Assembly (NCBI GenBank): GCA_045106735.1
Contig: JBGCEZ010000082.1
Span: forward strand, 1-41,842
Direction of reading: 5' to 3'
Origin: JBGCEZ01 sp045106735
GTDB lineage: Bacteria; Planctomycetota; Phycisphaerae; Phycisphaerales; SM1A02
Length of the DNA stretch: 41,842 nt
Part shown: one piece after another, positions 16,903-25,790 of the stretch
Numbering within the stretch: position 1 is the first letter of the stretch
Layout: each line of letters starts with the position of its first letter
Translations under genes and position numbers: made by a program
The notes under the pieces: model-generated
Database searches by the model: none
What the model saw: only the letters and a program-made list of their open reading frames with translations
What the model was told of the DNA's origin: nothing

Positions 16903-17831
16903 GCGGGCTGGACTTCAACGGCGTGAGTTTCGCCCATCCGTGGATGCTGACGCTGCTCGGCCTGCCGGTCGTGCTGCTTGTGTGGGCCTGGCAACGCCGC
17001 GGCACACCGGTGGCCATGCCCTTTGACCATCAGTCGCACCGCTCGCGGCCATTGCTGGGGGCGGGACTGCGTGGGTTCGAGATGGTGCCGGCGTTTCTTC
17101 TCGCCGCGACGATCATTGTGCTCGCCGGACCGCAAACCCTGCAGACGCCCAAACGCGAGCGCGTGCTGTCGAACATCCAGATCTGCTTCGACGTTTCGGG
17201 CAGCATGAACGTGGAAGATCGGTACACCATGGCCCGATCGTCCGTCGAGCGGTTCATCGACCGACGCGACGGCGATGCGTTCGGCCTCACGCTCTTTGGC
17301 TCGTACCAGATTCGCTGGACGCCGCTGACCCGCGACCTTTCGGCCATTCGGGGCGGGCTGCCGTTCGCGGATCCCAGCCGGCAGCCCGGGCACATGGGCG
17401 GCACGATGATCGGTTCGGCCCTGCGCTTCTGCATGAAGAACATGCAGGAAGAAGTCACCGAGGGCGACAAGCTCATCATCCTCGTCTCCGACGGCGTTTC
17501 CGCCGACCTTGGCAGCGGTTTTGCCGAAGGCGACGTCGGAACGGAACTGGCCGAAGCGGGGATCGTCACCTACCACGTGCACGTCGGCACTGGCCAAGTG
17601 CCCGACGAAATGCGGGCCATCACCCGCCAGACCGGCGGCGATTCCTTCGTGGCCACCGATCGGCGCGGTCTCGACGAGATCTTCACGCACATCGACCGGA
17701 TGCAGCCGGCCCGATTCGCTCCCGGCGGCACCGTGCCGATGGATTGGTTCGCGCCCTTCAGCCTCGCCGCCCTCGCCGGGCTGGGCGTCCACCTGATCGG
17801 CCTCTTGGGAATCCGGGTGACCCCATGGTGA
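16899..17831 (+). CDS. batA: Membrane-anchored VWA protein, BatA-like, 310 aa
   Basis: Two N-terminal membrane helices (residues about 13-30 and 60-77), a VWA domain with MIDAS motif Asp98-V-S-G-S, a second Asp in ILVSDGVSAD, and a C-terminal membrane helix (FSLAALAGLGVHLIGLLG). This is the standard BatA/BatB layout (two TM, VWA, TM). The VWA is expected to coordinate a divalent metal and bind partner proteins outside or inside the membrane plane. ATG at 16899 overlaps the previous stop, and the last 7 bases overlap the next gene. Residues after the VWA (TGQVPDEMRAITRQTGGDSF) are typical. The symbol is by family analogy. Confidence 0.87.
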   Translation: MSGLDFNGVSFAHPWMLTLLGLPVVLLVWAWQRRGTPVAMPFDHQSHRSRPLLGAGLRGFEMVPAFLLAATIIVLAGPQTLQTPKRERVLSNIQICFDVSGSMNVEDRYTMARSSVERFIDRRDGDAFGLTLFGSYQIRWTPLTRDLSAIRGGLPFADPSRQPGHMGGTMIGSALRFCMKNMQEEVTEGDKLIILVSDGVSADLGSGFAEGDVGTELAEAGIVTYHVHVGTGQVPDEMRAITRQTGGDSFVATDRRGLDEIFTHIDRMQPARFAPGGTVPMDWFAPFSLAALAGLGVHLIGLLGIRVTPW

Positions 17832-18925
17832 ATCTCCTTCCGCTGTCCGCCGTTCGCGCCGCGCCTTTCTCCACGCTGACGCCGTCGCTGATCTTGTTCA
17901 TCGCCATTGGCGTCGGAGCGATCGTGGGTGTCGCCGAGATCCTGCACGCCCGCCGCGTTCGCCGCGTCGCCCGACTGGCCTTCGGCCCCGTGGCCCGCCC
18001 CGCGCGCTGGACGGCGATCGCCGGACCGCTGCGGACCGTTTCTGCCGCCGCCGTCGCCTGGGGCGCCTTGACCCTGCTCACGCTGGACCCGGAAGTCGCG
18101 TCCGATCTGGAGCCGGGCCCCGCGTCCAAGCACGTACTCATCGCCCTGGACGTCTCGCCCAGCATGTTGATCGAGGACGCGGGCCCCGAACGCGAAAAGG
18201 TCAAGCGCGCGGTGTGGGGCGGCGAAGTCGTCCAAGGCGTGCTGGACCGGCTCGACATGTCGACGACCCGCGTGTCGCTCGTCGCGTTCTATACCGAAGC
18301 CTTGCCGGTGTTCATCGAAACGCCAGACAAGGAAGTCGTCCGCAACGCCCTCGACGGTTTGCAGATGTACCCGGCGTTCGAAGCCGGCGAGACCAAGTTG
18401 CAGCAGGGGGTCGAAGGGGCACTCGAAGTCGCCCGCCGCTGGATGCCGGACACCGCCACGTTGATCGTGCTGTCCGACGGCGACGCGCTGCCGGCGTCGC
18501 TGCCGCGCACGCTGCCGCCATCCATCGCCGACGCGATCGTGGTCGGCGTCGGCGACCCGCACCGCTCGACCATGGTGAGCGGCCACAGCTCGCGCCAAGA
18601 CACATCCGCCCTCAAGCAGCTCGCCGCGCGACTCGGCGGCATCTACCACGACGGCAACCAACGGCACCTGCCGAGCGAGCTGGTGTCCGGCCTCACCATG
18701 ATCCGGCCGCGCCTCAGCGATCAGATCAGTTGGCGCGACGCCGCCCTCGCCGCTCTGGGCGCGGGCGCCGCCGGACTCGCGTTCTTGCCGGTGGCGCTGT
18801 CGCTGTTCGGGCGGCCCATGCGTGGACGAGCGACCGCCAGATCTTCGGCCACTGCGGCCCGCCCGATGAGCTCGGCTGCCTCCGCGTCCACTTCCGCCGC
18901 ATCGCTGCAAGGAGCCGCCCCGTGA
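17825..18925 (+). CDS. batB: Membrane-anchored VWA protein, BatB-like, 366 aa
   Basis: The start ATG lies inside the end of the upstream VWA gene. Two N-terminal helices (residues about 15-35 and 65-82) precede a VWA domain with Asp109-V-S-P-S at the MIDAS site and LIVLSDGDALPA at the Asp motif. The C-terminal helix (AALAALGAGAAGLAFLPVAL) re-enters the membrane, and the last 30-plus residues are serine/alanine-rich. Like the preceding protein it would form the envelope part of the MoxR partner system. A GTG-started gene overlaps its stop. Two adjacent VWA genes are standard in bat operons; I cannot say which is catalytically or functionally dominant. Confidence 0.87.
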   Translation: MVNLLPLSAVRAAPFSTLTPSLILFIAIGVGAIVGVAEILHARRVRRVARLAFGPVARPARWTAIAGPLRTVSAAAVAWGALTLLTLDPEVASDLEPGPASKHVLIALDVSPSMLIEDAGPEREKVKRAVWGGEVVQGVLDRLDMSTTRVSLVAFYTEALPVFIETPDKEVVRNALDGLQMYPAFEAGETKLQQGVEGALEVARRWMPDTATLIVLSDGDALPASLPRTLPPSIADAIVVGVGDPHRSTMVSGHSSRQDTSALKQLAARLGGIYHDGNQRHLPSELVSGLTMIRPRLSDQISWRDAALAALGAGAAGLAFLPVALSLFGRPMRGRATARSSATAARPMSSAASASTSAASLQGAAP

Positions 18926-19803
18926 TCATGCGCCGCACCCTGTGGACCGCGTGGGCCCTTGTGCCCGTCGGCCTTCTGGCTTTTCACATCGGCCCCGGCC
19001 AGCGCGCCGCGGCCCGTGACGTCGCCGCCCGTTTGCAGGGCGTCGCGCAAACGGCCGAAGACGCGGCGATCACCGCGCACCGCGACGCGTACACCCGCCA
19101 CTTGGAGACGATCGCCGCCAGGCGAGCGACGTTCGACGCGCCCGGCCCGGCCGCCGATGCCGCCCTGGAGACCGCGATTGCCGCCGAGAGCGCGGCGTAC
19201 GAAGCGGCGGCCGACCTCTGGGAAACCGCGGCCGAGCAGCACGAAGCGGTGCTCGAAGCGGCCACCGCGCTGCCGGACGAAGATCGCCATCGGATCACGT
19301 TGGCCCGCGGGCGCGCGTTGGTGCGCTCGGGCGACGTCTGGGGCGGAGCGGCAGAACTGCGAGAATTGGTCGACGGGCTGGAGACCAAGGGAGCGACCGA
19401 CGACGACCGCGCCCTGGCCCGTGCGGCCCGAGAAGAACTCGCGGCGGCGCACTACTTCGGCGCCCGCATCCTCCGGCTCGCCGGCGAACCGGCCGAGGAC
19501 TGGCGGGCCGAAGCCTCACTTGCCCGGCAGCACTACCGCCACCTGGCCCGGGACGCGGCGCAGCGCGGCGTCGGCCGCGATGAGATCCGCGGCTTCGAAG
19601 ACAACGTCGAACGCGTGCTGGACCTGGAACAGCAGGATCAATCGGTCCTCGAAGGCATGCCGCTGCCGCGCGAATCTCCGCGGGCCGCCCGCGGCAGTCG
19701 TCCGGGCAACGGCGATCAAGCCGGCAAGAGTCGCCGCCCACGTACGGGCGACCAGGACGCCCGCGGCGCGAGCGGCGTCGAACAGATCGGCCGCGGCTGG
19801 TGA
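18922..19803 (+). CDS. Helical envelope protein of the Bat operon, 293 aa
   Basis: An N-terminal signal or anchor (TLWTAWALVPVGLLAFHIG) is followed by an almost entirely alpha-helical chain with long amphipathic, alanine- and glutamate-rich helices (residues about 30-250). The tail is basic, low complexity and probably disordered. It occupies the place of the TPR-type BatC/BatE genes in classical bat operons and could be a divergent helical-repeat counterpart, but the TPR consensus is not clear. The GTG at 18922 is preceded by AAGGAG at 7 bases and overlaps the previous stop (GTGA); an in-frame ATG lies two codons on. Stop and the downstream ATG at 19803 overlap as TGATG. Function unknown. 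Confidence 0.7.
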   Translation: MIMRRTLWTAWALVPVGLLAFHIGPGQRAAARDVAARLQGVAQTAEDAAITAHRDAYTRHLETIAARRATFDAPGPAADAALETAIAAESAAYEAAADLWETAAEQHEAVLEAATALPDEDRHRITLARGRALVRSGDVWGGAAELRELVDGLETKGATDDDRALARAAREELAAAHYFGARILRLAGEPAEDWRAEASLARQHYRHLARDAAQRGVGRDEIRGFEDNVERVLDLEQQDQSVLEGMPLPRESPRAARGSRPGNGDQAGKSRRPRTGDQDARGASGVEQIGRGW

Positions 19804-19875
19804 TGCCGATGCCGCACCGTCACCGACCGAAACCTTCGCCGCTGGTTCCCGGTCCTGAGCGGGGCGTTGAGTCCC

Positions 19876-19917
19876 GTTCCGAGTCCAGTTCCGGGTCCAG
19901 TTCCGAGTCCAGTTCCA
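19876..19917. repeat. 12-bp tandem repeat, 3.5 copies
   Basis: GTTCCGAGTCCA, GTTCCGGGTCCA, GTTCCGAGTCCA and a half copy GTTCCA, located between the helical-protein stop and the likely start of the giant protein. If the upstream ATG at 19803 were used, the repeat would encode a serine/glutamate-rich stretch. Confidence 0.75.
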
Positions 19918-20000
19918 CGTCGACACCCACCACCATGCCCGCTCGCCGCCCACGCACCGATCCCCACGACCGTCAGTCCCCGCTCCCGGATACCCCGACG

Positions 20001-23000
20001 ATGAACGCGACGCCTCGCCCCACGAACTGCACCCCCCATCGCCGCGGCGCCGACGTCGCCGACGTCGCCCGTGGCCGATCGACGCCCGGCCGGTTCGGCT
20101 GGCACAGCGCGTGCAGCGCCATCGCCCCCGCCGTACTTGCCGCGGTCCTGGCCGGTCCGGCCGCGGCCCAGCAACCGGCGGTCATCATCGCGCCGGCCCA
20201 GCCGATCGGCGGCAGCGTCGTGATCTCGGCGGAGATGCTCGAGGCGATGTCCGAAGCCGAAGCGGCGATGGACGCCGGACAGGCGGCGATGCCCGGCGCC
20301 GGCGGCCCGGACATGGCCGGGCCCGGCGGCGCCAGCGGTCTGGCCCCCGAAGAGGTTGCCCCGCTCACCGCGCTCTACAACGCCCTCGAGCCGGATGAAC
20401 AAGCGGCGATGGTGGCGGAGTACGACGCCGTCGGCATCGACCTGCTCGCCGACCTCGGCCTGAAGGAACTCGACGAAGCGGAAGAAGCCGGCGCGATGCC
20501 GCTTCTGCCGCTGGTGCAACAGCGCGACTTCAAGCGGACGCCCGCATCCGTGCTCGCCGCCCGTTCGGCCCTCGGCCTGGGCCGGCCCGAACGACCGGCG
20601 GTGGACGCCGACAGCGCGGCCCTGGCCGAATGGCTGCACACCCAGGTCATGGCCGGCGAATGGGGCGAGCTCGCCTGGTTCCTGGAAGCCCGGGGCGGCG
20701 GCGACGCGGAGGCGATCTATGCCCACATCCTGCAGTCGACCAACCAAGGCGATCCGCTGCTGCTGCCGGAGGAGGTCCTGGCCCTGTCCGACGCCGCGCC
20801 GATCAGCCCGGCCGACTGGCAGCTCGACGTCTTGGCCCAGCTTCTGAAGACCGCCGGCAAGACGAGCATCAACGGCCCCATGCTCGCCCGGCTGCAGGCC
20901 GGCACGCGGCACTTCGGCCCGGAAGGCGACGAGCGCCGCGCTCGCACCGCCGACCTGCTCATCACCGCCGACCTGCCGATCGAGGCGTACGCGTACCTGC
21001 CGCCGCTCGATCCGGCCCGGGAAGCGGGCGATGCGTCGGTGCTGCTGGGCCACGCCGAGTACCACCTCGGCCAGTCGCGTGCCGGTCGCGGGGCGGACGC
21101 CGAACAGGATGCCCGCCGCGCGTTCAATCTCTTTGGCGAAGTCGCGCTGTTGGACGCGGCCGAAGACGACGAGCGCGTCGCCGGACTGACGTCGGCCATG
21201 AAGATGCTGCCGGACATGCCCGAATCGATCGCCACACCCTGGCTCGATGCGGTCTTCCAGCGTCCGGCCCTCGCGCCCGCGGCCCTGGAAGCGATTGCCC
21301 TGGACGCCCTGACGCTCGCCGACCGGAAGCTCGACGAACAACAGCGCGCCCGGACGATTCTCATCATGAAGTCGTCGGTCGACACGCTGCTGTCGAATCC
21401 CGACGTGGACCGCCGCGCTCTGCGCATCCCGCTGCGCATGCTCACGACCGCGTTGGTCACCGAAGCAGAGGAACTCGTCGCCTACCGGCCCGATCCGCGC
21501 CGCGGCGACATGATGGTTCGCGAGAAAGCGATCCTCATGCGGGCCACGCCCGGCGTGGAGTGGCTGGACACCGTCGAATCAAGCTTGGCCGTGCGGGCCT
21601 GGCGAGCCTTCATCGGACTCGCCGCGGTCAGCGACGAGACGGACCTCGCCCTCGAACGCCTCGAGCTTGCGGTTGCCCGGCATCCCAATCAAGCCGCGGC
21701 CCTGGCCGACGAGTTCCTGGTGCGCTGGACCGGCCGCCTGCGCCCCGGCGCCGACAGCGATCGCAACGCGGCGATGGCCTCGGCCTTCTTCATGTTCGGC
21801 GGCAACACCTCGGTACCCGACGCGCCGCTGACCCGCGGCCGGCAAGCCCGCAACCTCGGACGACTGGATCGCGTGCTGGACATCGTCCGCGGCATCGGCG
21901 TGGATCCCCGCGGATTGAGCAACGTGGTGGGCGCCTTCCGCGCGTGCCACAGCCGGGCCGAAGCGTTCACTGGTCCGGACATCGAGCGCGTGCTCGGGCC
22001 GATCGATGCACTCCCGGCGCCGACCGCCGCGAGCCTGGCCGACGCCATGCGTGGCGGTCTGGGCGGCGACTGGCGCAATCGCCAGACGCAGCAACGGTTC
22101 GGCCTGCGGCGCAATGCCACCGAGATCGGCGAGATCGTGGCCGAGGGGTACGAAGTCGCCATGCAGCTCATCGACCGAGCGATCGAAGAGTCACCGGAAG
22201 ACTGGGGCTACTCGGTGACCCGCGCCGCCCTCGCGTTCGACCGACTCGAACATCGGCGCGCCCAGCAAGGCGAAGACTTCGACGAGTACGAAACCCTGCG
22301 GCGTCAGTCATTCGATGCGTTCCGCGATGCGGCCGACCGCTACACCGTGGCCGTGGCCGACGGCGGCCTGCCGCCGTCGATCGATGTGCATCTGGCCTGG
22401 TTCAACGCCGCGGTGGGCGCGACGCAACTCAATCAACTCAATCGCGACAACATTCTGTACGAAGGTTCGGAGCGCGATACGCAGATCGATTCGATTCGCG
22501 CCGCATTGATCACGATGCCGCCGGCCTTGGCCGAAGAACACATTGGTTTGTTCACGCAGCGCATGGTCGACGGCCTGGCCCAGGTCAACCCCGAAGTGAA
22601 GCCTCGGCTCGTGCGGCACGCGATGCGGGTCGTCGGCAACCATCCCCTCGGCGCCCCGCTCCGCCGAATCCAGGCGGTGCACGATGACCTGATTTCCAAT
22701 GAGATCGCGCTGCGGATGACGCTCGACGGCCCCGACCGCGTGGGCGACGGCCGGCCGTTCGGTGCGGTGCTCGCGATTCGATACACCAACGCGGTCGACC
22801 GCGAGACCGACGGGTTCAGCAAGTACCTGCGCAACCAAGTGTGGTCGTACTTCGGCAACCAAGGGCGCACGGTGAACTATCGCGATCGGTTGGAAGAATC
22901 GATCCAGCGTTCATTGGAAGAAAACTTCGACGTTGAATCGGTTGCGTTCTTTGACCCGTTGTTCCCGTCGCGAGAAGTTCGGGAGCGCGGCGAATCCGGC

Positions 23001-23993
23001 TGGCAGGAGAAGCCGATGGCGTACATCGTTCTCTCGGCCCGCGATGCAAGCATCGAACGCATTCCCCCGGTGCAGATGGATCTGGACTTTCTGGACTCGA
23101 CCGGCCCGGTGATCCTGGCCGTGGAGTCGAACGCGCCGATCATCGATGCCGCCGACGCGCCGGCCAACCGACCGGTGCGCGAACTCATGGTTCGCCAGAC
23201 GCTGGACACCCGGGCGATGAACGACGCCGACAGTGGTCGGGCGATCACCCTCGAGATCCGGGCCACGGGTCGCGGCATTGTGCCCGAGCTCGACGAACTG
23301 CTCGTGGGCGTGCAGGACGCCATGCCCGGCTACGTGATTCCGGACGACGGCATTGAAACGTACGCCGTGAACTTGCTGTCGACCGCCGACGCCGTCGAAG
23401 ACCCATTCGGGTTCATGGGCGGCGGCGACGAGCCGGAGGAAGATGCGATCATGGGCCCCGACGAGGACGGCGTCTTCCGGACCGCGCTCGAACGTTCGTG
23501 GATGATCCGCTTTGTGCCGGGCGAGGGTTCAACCGGCGACACGTTCCGCCTGCCCGCGTTGGCCGAGGGCATCGACGGCACGCTTGAGTCGCGCACGTTC
23601 GACGACCTGGATGTGGTCACCGTGTCTGGACGCAACGTGGCCCTCGACGGCGTCGGCGTCTCCCCCTTGCTCGTCGTCGGACTGATGATCGGCGGCCTGG
23701 CCATCGTGGCGGGGGTGCTGATGGCCATCCGTCGGGGCGGCCGCGCTGCGTCAGCCGACACCGCCGGGACCTTGCTTCCGTCGCGGGCCACGCCGCTGGC
23801 CGCCATCGCCGCACTGCAGCGCATCGACCGCGAACACGGTGAACGCATCGGCGAAACGCGGCGCGGCGAACTGGCCAGCGAGATCCGCGATCTTGAGCGG
23901 CGCTACTTCGGTCCCGAAGCCCAAGGCTCCGACACGGTCGACGCTGAAACAACTGGCACCGTCGAACGCTGGGCCGCAGCGGTGCGGGCGTAA
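20001..23993 (+). CDS. Giant secreted/membrane-anchored protein at the end of the MoxR/Bat operon, 1,330 aa
   Basis: I recognise no named family. A signal sequence (AIAPAVLAAVLAGPAAAQQP, about residues 37-56) leads into a long alpha-helical region (residues about 70-850) made of helical-hairpin-like stretches reminiscent of TPR/HEAT solenoids. A mixed region (about 870-1,200) follows, and then a C-terminal membrane helix (LLVVGLMIGGLAIVAGVLMA, about residues 1,222-1,242) before a short basic cytoplasmic tail with a coiled-coil-like helix. So most of the protein would lie outside the membrane. Start choice: ATG at 20001 puts the signal near the N-terminus. The alternative at 19803 overlaps the previous stop (TGATG) and adds 66 low-complexity residues. 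Its operon position suggests a structural client or scaffold of the MoxR/VWA machine. Confidence 0.8.
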   Translation: MNATPRPTNCTPHRRGADVADVARGRSTPGRFGWHSACSAIAPAVLAAVLAGPAAAQQPAVIIAPAQPIGGSVVISAEMLEAMSEAEAAMDAGQAAMPGAGGPDMAGPGGASGLAPEEVAPLTALYNALEPDEQAAMVAEYDAVGIDLLADLGLKELDEAEEAGAMPLLPLVQQRDFKRTPASVLAARSALGLGRPERPAVDADSAALAEWLHTQVMAGEWGELAWFLEARGGGDAEAIYAHILQSTNQGDPLLLPEEVLALSDAAPISPADWQLDVLAQLLKTAGKTSINGPMLARLQAGTRHFGPEGDERRARTADLLITADLPIEAYAYLPPLDPAREAGDASVLLGHAEYHLGQSRAGRGADAEQDARRAFNLFGEVALLDAAEDDERVAGLTSAMKMLPDMPESIATPWLDAVFQRPALAPAALEAIALDALTLADRKLDEQQRARTILIMKSSVDTLLSNPDVDRRALRIPLRMLTTALVTEAEELVAYRPDPRRGDMMVREKAILMRATPGVEWLDTVESSLAVRAWRAFIGLAAVSDETDLALERLELAVARHPNQAAALADEFLVRWTGRLRPGADSDRNAAMASAFFMFGGNTSVPDAPLTRGRQARNLGRLDRVLDIVRGIGVDPRGLSNVVGAFRACHSRAEAFTGPDIERVLGPIDALPAPTAASLADAMRGGLGGDWRNRQTQQRFGLRRNATEIGEIVAEGYEVAMQLIDRAIEESPEDWGYSVTRAALAFDRLEHRRAQQGEDFDEYETLRRQSFDAFRDAADRYTVAVADGGLPPSIDVHLAWFNAAVGATQLNQLNRDNILYEGSERDTQIDSIRAALITMPPALAEEHIGLFTQRMVDGLAQVNPEVKPRLVRHAMRVVGNHPLGAPLRRIQAVHDDLISNEIALRMTLDGPDRVGDGRPFGAVLAIRYTNAVDRETDGFSKYLRNQVWSYFGNQGRTVNYRDRLEESIQRSLEENFDVESVAFFDPLFPSREVRERGESGWQEKPMAYIVLSARDASIERIPPVQMDLDFLDSTGPVILAVESNAPIIDAADAPANRPVRELMVRQTLDTRAMNDADSGRAITLEIRATGRGIVPELDELLVGVQDAMPGYVIPDDGIETYAVNLLSTADAVEDPFGFMGGGDEPEEDAIMGPDEDGVFRTALERSWMIRFVPGEGSTGDTFRLPALAEGIDGTLESRTFDDLDVVTVSGRNVALDGVGVSPLLVVGLMIGGLAIVAGVLMAIRRGGRAASADTAGTLLPSRATPLAAIAALQRIDREHGERIGETRRGELASEIRDLERRYFGPEAQGSDTVDAETTGTVERWAAAVRA

Positions 23994-24114
23994 GGGCCGA
24001 CGGCGTCGGCGCGTCGAACGGCCACCGCGCATCGCTCGGCTCACGTATCTGAGTGTGTCCACCGGGCGGTGCGGCACAATCGTGCCCGCGTCGCCCATGG
24101 CCCAAACGGCGAAC

Positions 24115-24235
24115 TTACATCCACGCGGCCAGCAGCCCCAACACGTCGGCCAGACCAATGCTGCATGACCCATCCAGGTCGCCAAGACACGTCGGCCAGA
24201 CCAATGCTGCATGACCCAGCCAGGTCGACAAGGCA
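24115..24235 (-). pseudogene. Decayed dockerin coding remnant
   Basis: Read on the minus strand, the segment ends with DLDGSCSIGLADVLGLLAAW and a stop at 24115. This fits the dockerin calcium-loop spacing (D1, D3, S5, D12). A second damaged copy, DLAGSCSIGLADV, precedes it in a different frame. It lies downstream of the stop of the beta-helix gene at 24290-25672 and is out of frame with it. It is therefore either the broken tail of that gene or what is left of a neighbour. Confidence 0.55.
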
Positions 24236-24242
24236 CGTCGGC
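24141..24242. repeat. 46-bp direct tandem repeat, 2.2 copies
   Basis: Copies at 24141-24186 and 24187-24232 differ at only a few bases (both contain GTCGGCCAGACCAATGCTGC and ATGACCCA/ATGACCCAG). A third partial copy begins at 24233. The period is not a multiple of 3, so the duplication breaks the dockerin frame it copies. Confidence 0.85.
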
Positions 24243-24289
24243 GGACACGGCGGGGAGCCGCGTCGCCGGCCGCCGCGAGTCGGTGCGAC

Positions 24290-25672
24290 TCAGCAGGCGT
24301 CGCCCCAGCCGGCCAGCACGCTGAGCAGGTCCAACAGTCCAACGTCGCCGTCGCCGTCGCCGTCGAGGTCCGCCGGGCATCCGTCGCACGGCCCCCATGC
24401 GGCCAAGACCGACAGGACGTCGCCGATGCCGATGAGGCCATCGCCGTCGACATCGCCACCGCAACCCTGCCGCTCGTGCGCGCCGGCGCCGGGCAGCCCC
24501 GGACCTCCACTGACCGCGTCGACGAACCGGGGCAGACCACCGATGTCTGTGCCGATGCCGGCATCCATGAACGCCGCGGCGCTTCCCATGTCGAGCCCCG
24601 GCGAACCCGCGGCCAAGCGGTAATCATCGGGACCAATGAACGTGGGCGTCGCAACGATGTTGCCCGCGCCGGCGTACGGCGCATCCAACACACTGTCGGT
24701 CACCGAACCGAGCGTCCCACTCACGCCGGGCAACTCGTGTCCGACCACGATGACGCCGGAAATGGTGGCGTTCGTCCCATTGAACGAGAAGATGCCCGCC
24801 CCCGCCGACGGCTTCGGGTCGCCGAGCGGGAAGGCCGATGCGGAATTGTTCGCAATCGTCGAACCCAGGATCAGAACCGGATCGCCGCCAACAATCTCAA
24901 TGCCACCGCTGGCGAATCCTGCTTTGGAACCGAATCCCGACCCGTGGTTGTTCGCGATGATGCAGTTGATGATCCGGCCCGTCTGGATCAAAATCCCAGC
25001 GCCTTGGGCCGATCCGCCACCGGCACACGAGCCGCCGCCGGCAATGTTGCCCGTGATCCGGCAATTGATCACGTCCACCGAGCCCCCAAGAAGTTCAAGG
25101 CCGCCGCCCGAACCGCCGCAGTCGCCCATGGCCGAGTTGTCACCAATCGTGCAGTCGATGATCAACGCTTCGCTGTTGCTCGCGAACACACCGCCACCAT
25201 TGATGAACGTCGCCGGCGAACCGACGGGGCCGTTGCCCACGATCCAACAGTCGCGAATCGTCGGTGATGCGTCTTGAACGAAGATGCCGCCGCCGCGTCG
25301 TCCGTTCTCGTTGCCGCGGCCAAGCCCGCCGGTCACGGTGAAGCCTTCCAGGACTGCAGCGCGCGTCTCGCCCGCATCGAAGCTGACCACTTCCTGCACG
25401 TCGCCCTGGCTCATGGGACGCAAGATCGTGACCGCCGGACCGGCCAGCGATCGGACGACCACGTCCTTGCCGGAAAAGTCGAGGCGGCCCAACCACGTGC
25501 CCGGGCCCACCACGATCTCGTCGCCGGAACTCGACGCCGCCAATGCGGCCGGGACCGTCGGAAAATCTCCGGGCACTTCGAACGTATCCGCCGCGGCGAT
25601 GCCGGCGCCGCCGAAGGCCAGTGAAAAGATCACGGCGTGAATCGGCGTGGCCACGCGAATGTTGGTCGACAT
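24290..25672 (-). CDS. Secreted beta-helix protein with double dockerin, 460 aa
   Basis: Signal peptide (AVIFSLAFGGAGIAAADTF), then VPGDFPTVPAALAASSSGDEIVVGPGTW, the usual entry to a right-handed beta-helix. Repeated G-G-G-I/V/L and I-x-D-C-x-I rungs fill residues about 95-350. The C-terminus has two dockerin loops (DVDGDGLIGIGDVL and DLDGDGDGDVGLLDLL), the second ending in W-G-D-A-C. ATG at 25672 is preceded by a perfect AGGAGG at 8 bases, which decides the start against the longer frame. It is a more distant relative of the pair at 9012-12092. The same-strand neighbour upstream (25791-27377) ends 118 bases before this start, so read-through is possible. Ligand unknown. Confidence 0.85.
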   Translation of the reverse strand: MSTNIRVATPIHAVIFSLAFGGAGIAAADTFEVPGDFPTVPAALAASSSGDEIVVGPGTWLGRLDFSGKDVVVRSLAGPAVTILRPMSQGDVQEVVSFDAGETRAAVLEGFTVTGGLGRGNENGRRGGGIFVQDASPTIRDCWIVGNGPVGSPATFINGGGVFASNSEALIIDCTIGDNSAMGDCGGSGGGLELLGGSVDVINCRITGNIAGGGSCAGGGSAQGAGILIQTGRIINCIIANNHGSGFGSKAGFASGGIEIVGGDPVLILGSTIANNSASAFPLGDPKPSAGAGIFSFNGTNATISGVIVVGHELPGVSGTLGSVTDSVLDAPYAGAGNIVATPTFIGPDDYRLAAGSPGLDMGSAAAFMDAGIGTDIGGLPRFVDAVSGGPGLPGAGAHERQGCGGDVDGDGLIGIGDVLSVLAAWGPCDGCPADLDGDGDGDVGLLDLLSVLAGWGDAC

Positions 25673-25790
25673 AAGAAGGTCCTCCTGACCTGGGATACGC
25701 CAGACCATGGGAGGAAGCGGCAATTGATTCGAGACGATTGCGAAAGTGGACGCGCGCGGGACACACTTGCATGGACTTCGTTCGGTGGCA

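Noticed and set aside
23996..24010. Terminator after the giant operon gene
   Set aside because: Only a 6-pair stem with a 3-base loop and no U-run; too weak to call in such GC-rich DNA.
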